From positions 1 to 5,741 of the forward strand of contig JBECKZ010000170.1 of the NCBI GenBank assembly GCA_040235555.1: a DNA stretch of 5,741 bases, given 5' to 3'. The translations under genes and the position numbers were made by a program. The notes beneath the pieces are model-generated. The model had not been told where the DNA came from. It saw only the letters and a program-made list of their open reading frames with translations, and did not search any database. This DNA is from RI-92 sp040235555 (GTDB lineage: Bacteria > Pseudomonadota > Gammaproteobacteria > UBA6429 > Thiohalophilaceae). Positions 1 through 4,769 of this stretch are shown one piece after another (within the stretch, counting starts at the first letter, position 1; each line of letters opens with the position of its first letter).

Positions 1-582
1 CATTACAATTTCAGCAATTTGCTCGCCCATCTGCGCAAGAGTTAATGGAAAATTGCCCAGATAGCGCCGCTGCTGTGGCGCAAAGATACGCCACTTCTTT
101 TCTCCTGAGAGGTGAATCACCAATACGTCGTCCGCATCCCGATGGCCCCGGTAAGCCTCGTTGTGCTTTTGCGAGAAAAAGGCCACAGCATTCGACAGCG
201 CACACGGCATGGCGGCGTCGACCTTGGCCAGGAAAGCATTGATGACGGGTTCGAGGATGTCGAGGCCTTCGAGAATAATCGAACCACCATTGGCAAGGAC
301 TTCATCAATTCTGGACTTATCGATAAAACGTAATTCCTTCTCCTGTACCCTTTTCCAGAACATGTCCTTATCCAATGGAAAAAACTCTTCCTTAAACCGC
401 AATTGCACCCATTCCGGGCTTAGTAACGGATTGTTCAGGTGTTGCTGGAGCCGTTCGACTGAGAAGAATGTGGGTGAAGGGATCAGCCCCTCGGCATAGG
501 AAAAGTCTTTGGGCAGATTTTTACGCTGCTCAATGTAAAAACTGAATAACTTCTTCAGGTCTGTCGGCAGATTGTCAGACAT
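1..582 (-). CDS. JmjC/cupin_4-type Fe(II)/2-oxoglutarate oxygenase, partial (C-terminus outside window)
   Basis: An open minus-strand frame runs without a stop from ATG at 582 to the window edge, giving the first 194 residues. A good Shine-Dalgarno, GGGAG, lies 7 nt before the ATG. Residues about 130-170 carry the recognisable core of a JmjC/cupin_4 domain: an HxD iron-binding motif (H147-R148-D149) followed by a DVLVIHLSGEKKWRIF strand and turn, comparable to the HxD...D-V-F-(V/I)-x-Q-x-x-G-(R/K)-(R/K)-x-W-R pattern of the YcfD/RoxA and MINA/NO66 ribosomal oxygenases. The distal iron-binding His and most of the 2-oxoglutarate pocket would lie beyond the window and cannot be checked. Residues 1-110 match no family I can name. 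The known family hydroxylates ribosomal protein side chains (YcfD acts on an Arg of L16), but other cupin_4 members have unknown or small-molecule substrates. It has its own promoter (612-639). The fold call is fairly secure; the substrate is inference. Confidence 0.72.
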   Translation of the reverse strand, partial: MSDNLPTDLKKLFSFYIEQRKNLPKDFSYAEGLIPSPTFFSVERLQQHLNNPLLSPEWVQLRFKEEFFPLDKDMFWKRVQEKELRFIDKSRIDEVLANGGSIILEGLDILEPVINAFLAKVDAAMPCALSNAVAFFSQKHNEAYRGHRDADDVLVIHLSGEKKWRIFAPQQRRYLGNFPLTLAQMGEQIAEIVM

Positions 583-611
583 AATGGCGCTCCCACATTA
601 ATTTGGATACC

Positions 612-639
612 AGTATAAAGTCTGGCATCGGCATGTAAA
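612..639 (-). promoter_or_regulatory. sigma70 promoter of the JmjC/cupin gene
   Basis: On the minus strand a -35 box TTTACA (634-639) and a -10 box TATACT (612-617) are separated by 16 bp. Each differs from consensus by one base. Transcription would start near 605, giving a leader of about 22 nt that contains the GGGAG ribosome binding site. An inverted repeat (626-660) overlaps the spacer and flanks the -35 box. Confidence 0.6.
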
Positions 640-660
640 CCGCCTGCATCACTGCCGATG
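626..660. repeat. Perfect 8-bp inverted repeat around the -35 box (possible operator)
   Basis: CATCGGCA at 626-633 and its exact reverse complement TGCCGATG at 653-660 are separated by 19 bp. The left arm lies in the spacer of the promoter and the right arm upstream of the -35 box TTTACA (634-639), which sits between them. Arm centres are 27 bp apart. The placement fits a regulator binding site, but no regulator is encoded nearby and chance cannot be excluded. Confidence 0.4.
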
Positions 661-743
661 AATACATACATCGTACAATCACGCCAATTTCGGTCCATCC
701 ACATAGGCTAATCAATACCCGCATATTGTCGCCATGTGCCAGA

Positions 744-771
744 AACAAAAACGCCCGTCGAAACGGGCGTT
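744..771 (-). terminator. Intrinsic terminator of rplM-rpsI
   Basis: Read on the minus strand, AACGCCCGT (763-771), a TTCG tetraloop (759-762) and ACGGGCGTT (750-758) form a 9-bp perfect stem. It runs directly into a T-rich tail. It starts 25 bp after the rpsI stop codon. The plus-strand reading lacks a T-tract, so it serves the minus strand only. UUCG is an exceptionally stable tetraloop common in terminators. Confidence 0.92.
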
Positions 772-796
772 GTTGGTAGTACCAGTAAATACGCGA

Positions 797-1189
797 TTAA
801 CGCTTGGAGTATTGCGGACGTTTGCGCGCCTTGTGCAAACCGATCTTCTTACGCTCGACTTCACGGGCATCGCGGGTAACATAACCGGCCTTGCGTAATG
901 GCTTACGCATGGTCTCATCGAATTCAATCAGCGCACGGCTGATGCCGTGGCGAATGGCGCCGGCCTGACCGCTGTTGCCGCCACCGGCGACAAAGACATT
1001 GATATCGAACTTGTTGAGGCCGTCGATAACCTGCAGCGGCTGACGTACGATCATGCGTGCGGTTTCGCGGCCAAAATACTTGTCCAGCGGCTTGTTGTTG
1101 ACATTGATCTCACCACTGCCGGGCTTGAGATAGACACGGGCGCTGGCATTTTTGCGGCGGCCGGTGCTGTAATGCGCTTGTGTTGCCAT
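797..1189 (-). CDS. rpsI: 30S ribosomal protein S9 (uS9)
   Basis: Full-length S9 of 130 residues, the same length as the E. coli protein. Recognisable family blocks are STGRRKNASARVYLKPG near the N-terminus, YFGRETARM (about 38-46), GGGNSGQAGAIRHGISRAL (about 69-87), RKAGYVTRDAREVERKK and the basic tail ending QYSKR. In the assembled 30S subunit the C-terminal Lys-Arg tail reaches the P-site tRNA anticodon stem; both residues are present. It follows rplM by 15 bp, and its ribosome binding site AAGGAAGG, 9 nt before the ATG, overlaps the rplM stop region. It is therefore co-transcribed with rplM and probably translated in step with it. A strong terminator follows. Nothing is unusual in the gene. 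Confidence 0.98.
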   Translation of the reverse strand: MATQAHYSTGRRKNASARVYLKPGSGEINVNNKPLDKYFGRETARMIVRQPLQVIDGLNKFDINVFVAGGGNSGQAGAIRHGISRALIEFDETMRKPLRKAGYVTRDAREVERKKIGLHKARKRPQYSKR

Positions 1190-1204
1190 AAAACGTAACC
1201 TTCC

Positions 1205-1633
1205 TTAAATGTCCAGCACTTGGGGCTGTTGGGCCTGATGATTGTGTTCCGGACCGGCATAAACCTTGAGCTTGCGGAACATGGCACGACCCAGTGGATT
1301 CTTGGGCAGCATGCCTTTTACAGCGGTCTCGATGATGCGTTCCGGAGCACGAATGCGCATCTTCTCCACGGTGGTAGCCTTCATGCCGCCAATAAAACCG
1401 CTGTGCTTGTAATAGGTCTTGGCCTTTTCCTTGTTACCGGTCACGCGGATCTTGTCGGCATTGATGATCACGATGTAATCACCGGTGTCCACGTGCGGGG
1501 TGAATTCGGCCTTATGTTTGCCACGCAGGCGCCGCGCCACTTCTGTAGCCAGGCGGCCCAGGACTTTGTCCGTGGCATCAATGAGGTACCAGTCGCGTTT
1601 GACGGTTTGCGGCGTGGCACTGAATGTTTTCAT
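1205..1633 (-). CDS. rplM: 50S ribosomal protein L13 (uL13)
   Basis: Full-length L13 of 142 residues, equal to the E. coli length and alignable without gaps. It begins MKTFSATPQTVKRDWYLIDA, continues with LGRLATEVARRLRGKHK and HVDTGDYIVIINADK, contains KGMLPKNPLGRAMFRKLKVY, and ends in the HNHQAQQPQVLDI tail typical of the proteobacterial protein. L13 binds 23S rRNA early in assembly of the 50S subunit. GGAG stands 8 nt before the ATG. The gene heads the rplM-rpsI operon, read from a promoter at 1758-1787 through a leader of about 117 nt with a large hairpin (1682-1739). In E. coli, L13 represses its own operon through the mRNA leader; the same here is likely but not shown. Confidence 0.98.
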   Translation of the reverse strand: MKTFSATPQTVKRDWYLIDATDKVLGRLATEVARRLRGKHKAEFTPHVDTGDYIVIINADKIRVTGNKEKAKTYYKHSGFIGGMKATTVEKMRIRAPERIIETAVKGMLPKNPLGRAMFRKLKVYAGPEHNHQAQQPQVLDI

Positions 1634-1681
1634 GGTCTTCGCTCCAAAATAAAGACGTACTGCGCGGAAAAAGAGGCGGAA

Positions 1682-1739
1682 TGGTACAGAAATTTACGGC
1701 CCCAGACAAGGTGAAATCCCGTTCTTGTGGCCGTTACCA
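1682..1739 (-). promoter_or_regulatory. Long hairpin in the rplM leader (candidate L13 autoregulatory element)
   Basis: On the minus strand three stems nest. The outer stem is UGGUA (1735-1739) with UACCA (1682-1686). The middle stem is ACGGCC (1729-1734) with GGCCGU (1696-1701). The inner stem is ACAAG (1724-1728) with CUUGU (1706-1710), closing a 13-nt loop (1711-1723). A CUGG bulge (1702-1705) and a 9-nt bulge (1687-1695) lie on the 3' side. The element ends about 48 nt before the rplM start, inside the predicted leader. E. coli rplM-rpsI is known to be feedback-controlled by L13 through its leader; assigning that role to this hairpin is inference from position and structure. Confidence 0.5.
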
Positions 1740-1757
1740 ATGAGTATTTTGGCCATA

Positions 1758-1787
1758 ATTATATTACGGTATATTTTCTCTGGGCAA
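1758..1787 (-). promoter_or_regulatory. sigma70 promoter of rplM-rpsI
   Basis: A perfect -10 box TATAAT (1758-1763) lies 18 bp downstream of TTGCCC (1782-1787), a 4/6 match to the -35 consensus. Transcription would start near 1750, giving a leader of about 117 nt. The -35 box overlaps the end of the T-tract of the upstream terminator (1786-1822). Confidence 0.7.
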
Positions 1788-1822
1788 AAAAAGAGGCGCG
1801 GAAAAGGGGGGAACCGCGCCTT
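1786..1822 (-). terminator. Intrinsic terminator upstream of rplM
   Basis: Read on the minus strand, AGGCGCGG (1814-1821) and CCGCGCCT (1794-1801) form an 8-bp GC-rich stem with a 12-nt loop TTCCCCCCTTTT (1802-1813). The stem is followed by C and seven Ts (1786-1792). It ends transcripts entering from the right: the predicted small RNA from the 1898-1926 promoter, and any read-through from the ABC transporter operon, which has no convincing terminator of its own. Confidence 0.88.
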
Positions 1823-1833
1823 CTAATAAAATA

Positions 1834-1854
1834 CCACCATAAGGAGGATGGAGG
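1834..1854 (-). other. Stem-loop presenting CCUCCUU in its loop
   Basis: Minus-strand arms are CCUCCAU (1848-1854) and AUGGUGG (1834-1840). They give CCAU/AUGG, a U-U mismatch and CC/GG, and the loop is exactly the anti-Shine-Dalgarno heptamer CCUCCUU. A second CUCC run overlaps the 5' arm (1850-1856). The structure is the likely functional centre of the candidate small RNA. Confidence 0.5.
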
Positions 1855-1897
1855 AGTCAAAATTAAAGCTCGTGAGAGCAGTAATTCAGTAAGTGCT

Positions 1898-1926
1898 AAT
1901 ATAATGATTTGATAATTTACTGTCAA
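1898..1926 (-). promoter_or_regulatory. Strong sigma70 promoter with no protein gene behind it
   Basis: A perfect -35 box TTGACA (1921-1926) and -10 box TATATT (1898-1903) are separated by the optimal 17 bp on the minus strand. The flanks are AT-rich. The predicted start is near 1890-1894. The next gene, rplM, begins about 260 bp away and has its own promoter, with a terminator in between, so this promoter most simply drives a short RNA. Confidence 0.68.
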
Positions 1927-1944
1927 CCATTAATACACAATTTT

Positions 1945-1963
1945 CTCGACTACAATGGTCGAG
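1945..1963. repeat. Dyad CTCGAC-N7-GTCGAG upstream of the orphan promoter
   Basis: CTCGAC (1945-1950) and GTCGAG (1958-1963) are perfect 6-bp arms around 7 bp. The centre is about 64 bp before the predicted start of the candidate small RNA, a usual distance for an activator site. On the minus strand it could also fold as an RNA hairpin after the ABC permease gene, but As rather than Ts follow it, so it is not a good terminator. Confidence 0.35.
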
Positions 1964-2018
1964 TATTGGCGAATTGATAACCCATTGTTTAATATGGATT
2001 AATATCCTGGATCAGACA

Positions 2019-2795
2019 TTATTTCATGAGCCGACGACGGATGAGGTGTAGTGCCAAGGGGAAAGCAGCGACGGTATACAGCAGTAAAACGGTCAGGTGA
2101 AGGATGGTGTTGATCGGCCAGGTTCCGATCATGAGCGGCCGCATCAGAGCAATCGCATGATACAGCGGCAAAAATGCGGCCCCGGCCTGAATATAGCCCG
2201 GCATACTGGCTACCGGGAAAAACACCCCGCTCAACAGCAGCATCGGGGTAATCAACAGGGTGAAATAATATAAAAAGAAGTCATAGTTGCGCGCTACCGC
2301 GGTGACCATCAGAGCCATTGCGCCAAAACAACAGCCCAGCAGCCAGGCCAGGGGCAACACCAGTAAAGCGCGCAGATCGGCGATCAGGCCCATTACGCCT
2401 GCCACCACCAGGATCGCCGCCACGCTGATCAGGCTCTTGGTTCCGGCCCAGATGATCTCTGCCACCAGCACATCACGAATATCCAGGGGAGCGGTCAGCA
2501 TACCCAGCCAGGTATCCTGCACGGCCATGCGGGTGTAGGCGGAATACATGCCTTCGAAACTGGCAGTGTTCATGGCGCTGGCGCAGACCATCCCCGAGGC
2601 CAGGTACACCACGTAAGGCAGGCCCTGAAGCTCACCGAGAAAACTGCCCAGGCCATATCCCAGTGCCAGTAAATACAACAGTGGCTCGCCGATGTTACCG
2701 AGCAAGGCCGGCCCCAACAGCTTGCGCCAGACCCGTACATTGCGAGACCACACCGGGTACCAGCGCCACCACGGGCTCGCGAGATTCGGCTTCAT
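2019..2795 (-). CDS. ABC-2 type transporter permease, NodJ-like
   Basis: A 258-residue inner-membrane protein of the ABC-2 family, close to the usual NodJ length. Hydrophobic segments lie at about 27-47, 59-77, 108-136, 141-167, 172-193 and 230-252, consistent with six membrane helices. The conserved ABC-2 stretch TPMLLLSGVFFPVASMP is at about 183-199, followed by LPLYHAIALMRPLMIG. I chose ATG 2793-2795, which forms an ATGA overlap with the stop codon of the ATPase gene. The frame stays open to 2882, but that extension would run inside the conserved end of the ATPase and is not membrane-like. With the ATPase it should form an exporter. NodIJ exports lipo-oligosaccharide and relatives move lipids, polysaccharides or drugs; the substrate cannot be read here. 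No strong terminator follows before 1822. Confidence 0.9.
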   Translation of the reverse strand: MKPNLASPWWRWYPVWSRNVRVWRKLLGPALLGNIGEPLLYLLALGYGLGSFLGELQGLPYVVYLASGMVCASAMNTASFEGMYSAYTRMAVQDTWLGMLTAPLDIRDVLVAEIIWAGTKSLISVAAILVVAGVMGLIADLRALLVLPLAWLLGCCFGAMALMVTAVARNYDFFLYYFTLLITPMLLLSGVFFPVASMPGYIQAGAAFLPLYHAIALMRPLMIGTWPINTILHLTVLLLYTVAAFPLALHLIRRRLMK

Positions 2796-3715
2796 TCGCG
2801 TAAGTCTCGGCCAGTGAGTTTCAAAAAGACATCTTCCAGGTTGGCGCGCCGGTGTAAAAACTGCAGTTGTGGGTGCCGGCACAGATCATCTATGAACGGT
2901 TTTTCATCCTGGGTATATAGAAACACGGTTTCGCCAACACGTTCGACGCGAACCTGTGCCGGCATCGGATACTGGCGCGACCATTGCTCCGCACCGTTGC
3001 CATACACCTCAATCACGTGTGGCTCGATGTGGATCTGAATTAGTTCCTGCGGCGCGCCGACCGCAATCACCTGACCTTGATCCATGATCGCCAGGCGATC
3101 GCACAGGCGTTGCGCCTCTTCCATATAATGGGTTGTCAGGATCAGGGTCCGTCCGGCCTGTTTTAATTCGCGTAAGCGTTGCCAGATGTGTTGCCTTGCC
3201 TGCGGGTCCAGACCGGTAGTCGGTTCATCCAGGATAAGTAATTGCGGGTCATTAACCAGTGAACGCGCCAGGGTCAGGCGTCGCTTCATTCCCCCGGATA
3301 GCGATTCAATGGTCGCATTGGCTTTACTTGTCAGGTGGGCAAACTCCAGCAACTGCTGAATACGATCCGCGACTTGCTTTGCGCGCAATCCAAAGTAACT
3401 GGCATAGGTACGCAGATTCTCGATCACGGAAAAATCCGGGTCGAGGTTGTCCATCTGTGGCACGACGCCAATTTGACAACGAATCTCGCGGGCGTGTTTG
3501 CTGGTGTCACGATCCAAAATAGTCAGCTTTCCACTATCCGGCCTGGTCAGGCCCAGCATCATGCGCAAGGTTGTCGTCTTACCCGCGCCATTGGGGCCGA
3601 GCAATCCAAAACACTCGCCCGAGTTGACTTGCAAGGTCACGTTATCGACGACACGCTGCTGGCCATAACATTTGACCAGTGCATCTAAGCGCACGATAGG
3701 TGAAGTTACATTCAT
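2792..3715 (-). CDS. ABC transporter ATP-binding protein, NodI/DrrA-like
   Basis: A 307-residue ATPase with every motif of a working nucleotide-binding domain: Walker A GPNGAGKTT (40-48), Q-loop Q87, signature LSGGM (139-143), Walker B LLILDEP (159-165), D-loop TTGLD (166-170) and switch His196. Residues about 225-307 form the extra C-terminal domain of the NodI/DrrA subfamily, ending in NLEDVFLKLTGRDL. Cytoplasmic; it would power the permease encoded directly downstream. Its ATG (3713-3715) overlaps the hydrolase stop codon as ATGA, and its own stop overlaps the permease start the same way, so the three proteins are probably made in coupled amounts. NodI is the nearest named relative by length and pairing, but no nodulation genes are present, so the symbol is not used. 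Confidence 0.94.
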   Translation of the reverse strand: MNVTSPIVRLDALVKCYGQQRVVDNVTLQVNSGECFGLLGPNGAGKTTTLRMMLGLTRPDSGKLTILDRDTSKHAREIRCQIGVVPQMDNLDPDFSVIENLRTYASYFGLRAKQVADRIQQLLEFAHLTSKANATIESLSGGMKRRLTLARSLVNDPQLLILDEPTTGLDPQARQHIWQRLRELKQAGRTLILTTHYMEEAQRLCDRLAIMDQGQVIAVGAPQELIQIHIEPHVIEVYGNGAEQWSRQYPMPAQVRVERVGETVFLYTQDEKPFIDDLCRHPQLQFLHRRANLEDVFLKLTGRDLRE

Positions 3716-4344
3716 GCTGCAGGTTTCCAGCTTGCCAGTATCCGTTGCTGCAAACGTGTCAGCTGACCATGAAAAAAATGACCGGCATCGTCCAGCCAGA
3801 TCAGCCGCGGCTTATGCTGTTGCTGTTTGAGCCAGTCGGCCACGGCAGCCGGAGACACGATCTCATCCTGGCCACCCTGCACCAGGATCCAGTCCGTAAT
3901 CTGCACATTCACCGCCTGCATTTGCGGATACATGTCCACCGCCGGTGCCACTAATAGCAGGCGTTCAGGTTGAATGCGTGCATGCGCCATCACCGCGACA
4001 TAAGCACCAAAGGAAAAACCACCAAGCCATAATGGTGATTGCGGATAGCGCGCTTGCAGCCAGGCCACAACTGCCAGTAGATCCGCCTGTTCACCTTCGC
4101 CCTGGGCAAATTCACCTTGTGATTCACCAACGCCGCGAAAATTAAACCGCATGACCGCACTGCCTAATTGAAGACAGGTCTTGGCCAGGGTGTGTACAAC
4201 TTTGTTGTGTAGGCTACCGCCATGCAAGGGATGTGGATGGCAAAAGATACTGATCGGATCGTGTGGTTGCCAACCTGCAGGTTGTGCGAAAACACATTCC
4301 AGCAATCCCGCGGGACCGCTAATCTTGAGGGATTGCTCCTGCAT
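3712..4344 (-). CDS. Alpha/beta hydrolase (COG2945-type)
   Basis: A 210-residue single-domain alpha/beta hydrolase. The CHPHPLHGGS block (about 35-44) is the oxyanion-loop signature of this group. The nucleophile elbow is G109-F-S111-F-G113, a probable acid is D160 in GGQDEIV, and the catalytic His is H189 in AGHFFHG. NFRGVGES (68-75) is also typical. There is no signal peptide, so it is probably cytoplasmic. The family contains esterases and thioesterase-like enzymes of mostly unknown substrate. The gene starts 4 nt after the ferredoxin stop codon with no clear ribosome binding site, and its stop overlaps the ABC ATPase start (ATGA), so it depends on coupling at both ends. The tight link to an exporter suggests action on the exported compound or its precursor; this is inference. 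Confidence 0.88.
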   Translation of the reverse strand: MQEQSLKISGPAGLLECVFAQPAGWQPHDPISIFCHPHPLHGGSLHNKVVHTLAKTCLQLGSAVMRFNFRGVGESQGEFAQGEGEQADLLAVVAWLQARYPQSPLWLGGFSFGAYVAVMAHARIQPERLLLVAPAVDMYPQMQAVNVQITDWILVQGGQDEIVSPAAVADWLKQQQHKPRLIWLDDAGHFFHGQLTRLQQRILASWKPAA

Positions 4345-4348
4345 CGGG

Positions 4349-4654
4349 CTAGATCAACAAACGCTCTACCACCCGGCCATTGAGCAGATGTTCGTTGATA
4401 ATCTCGTCGAGGTCATCCTTATCCACATAGGTGTACCAGACACCGTCGGGATAGACCACCAGCGTTGGTCCCAGTTCACAACGGCCCAGGCAACCGGCGA
4501 TGTTGATGCGCACACCACCTTCATGGTGAATCCCCAGTTCCTTGGTGCGTTGTTTGACGTAATCACGCATGCCGCGTGCATCGAAATCGGCACAACAGGC
4601 CTCGCCATCACGCTGATTAGTGCAGAAAAAGACGTGATATTGGTAGAAACTCAT
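4349..4654 (-). CDS. Thioredoxin-like [2Fe-2S] ferredoxin (COG3411)
   Basis: A 101-residue ferredoxin of the thioredoxin-fold type. The opening HVFFCTNQRDGEACC gives C11, C20 and C21, and AGCLGRCELGP gives C55 and C59. Four of these five should bind the cluster: C11, one of C20/C21, C55 and C59. The block VVYPDGVWYTYVD (66-78) and the ending VVERL are family hallmarks. It is an electron carrier in the cytoplasm with no fixed partner known in most bacteria. AGGA lies 8 nt before the ATG. It is the first gene of the minus-strand operon and diverges from coq7 across 115 bp. Coq7 needs reducing electrons for its diiron centre, so this ferredoxin is a possible donor, but nothing in the sequence proves it. 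Confidence 0.93.
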   Translation of the reverse strand: MSFYQYHVFFCTNQRDGEACCADFDARGMRDYVKQRTKELGIHHEGGVRINIAGCLGRCELGPTLVVYPDGVWYTYVDKDDLDEIINEHLLNGRVVERLLI

Positions 4655-4705
4655 AAGGATTGTCCTGAAATCGGCGTAAAAGGGATCTTACTCGTTGCGA
4701 TTCAC

Positions 4706-4713
4706 ATTATAAA
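4706..4713. promoter_or_regulatory. Overlapping divergent -10 elements between ferredoxin and coq7
   Basis: The sequence ATTATAAA contains TATAAT on the minus strand (4706-4711) and TATAAA on the plus strand (4708-4713), sharing a TATA core. Predicted starts near 4699 (minus) and 4720 (plus) give similar leaders of about 45 and 50 nt for the ferredoxin and coq7. I find no good -35 box on either side at 16-18 bp, so the promoter may be weak or activator-dependent. Confidence 0.45.
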
Positions 4714-4769
4714 CGCATTCAGAATTCCACGGCTTGCAAGGTTGTGGCCACGTCCGCTATCTTAAGACC

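Larger units (their letters stand above)
1786..1892 (-). ncRNA. Candidate small RNA of about 105 nt with an anti-Shine-Dalgarno loop
   Basis: A near-consensus promoter (1898-1926) and a strong terminator (1786-1822) enclose a stretch with no credible reading frame, predicting a transcript of about 105 nt starting near 1890-1894. A hairpin at 1834-1854 pairs CCUCCAU (1848-1854) with AUGGUGG (1834-1840), with one internal U-U mismatch. Its 7-nt loop is CCUCCUU (1841-1847). CCUCCUUA (1840-1847) equals the 3' end of 16S rRNA. The terminator loop carries six Cs, also complementary to purine-rich ribosome binding sites. A small GCUC-UCAC-GAGC hairpin (1868-1879) lies near the 5' end, followed by a U-rich single-stranded stretch that could bind Hfq. 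It resembles in principle sRNAs with C-rich seed loops, such as the rhizobial cuckoo RNAs, but I recognise no family. It could instead be an attenuated long leader of rplM. Confidence 0.55.

Noticed and set aside
1220..1714. Plus-strand 164-codon frame opposite rplM
   Set aside because: It lies antisense to an unmistakable rplM and encodes no recognisable motif; it is a shadow of the real gene.
1823..1840. Minus-strand 5-residue leader peptide (MVVFY) inside the candidate small RNA
   Set aside because: It is preceded by CCUCCUU, the opposite of a ribosome binding site, and its ATG lies in a stem. There is no run of regulatory codons.
1848..1892. Plus-strand mini-frame (14 codons) with AAGGAGG right before ATG
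   Set aside because: The purine run touches the ATG with zero spacing, which does not allow initiation, and no plus-strand promoter is evident. The AAGGAGG is better explained as the complement of the CCUCCUU loop on the other strand.
1727..1912. Plus-strand 61-codon open frame in the rplM upstream gap
   Set aside because: It has no plausible ribosome binding site, runs backwards through two promoters and a terminator, and its product resembles no protein family.
1945..1963. Dyad taken as terminator of the ABC operon
   Set aside because: On the minus strand the stem is followed by AAAATTG instead of a T-tract, and the stem is only 6 bp.
2796..2882. Upstream extension of the permease by 29 residues
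   Set aside because: The extension lies within the conserved C-terminus of the ATPase gene, and the ATGA junction at 2792-2795 gives a natural coupled start.
4181..4765. Plus-strand 194-codon frame opposite the ferredoxin and hydrolase
   Set aside because: It covers the well-supported ferredoxin gene on the other strand and would run through the divergent promoter into the coq7 leader.
4734..4769. Upstream extension of coq7 by 12 residues
   Set aside because: The extra residues have no counterpart in the family, and the 4770 start aligns with the known N-terminus.
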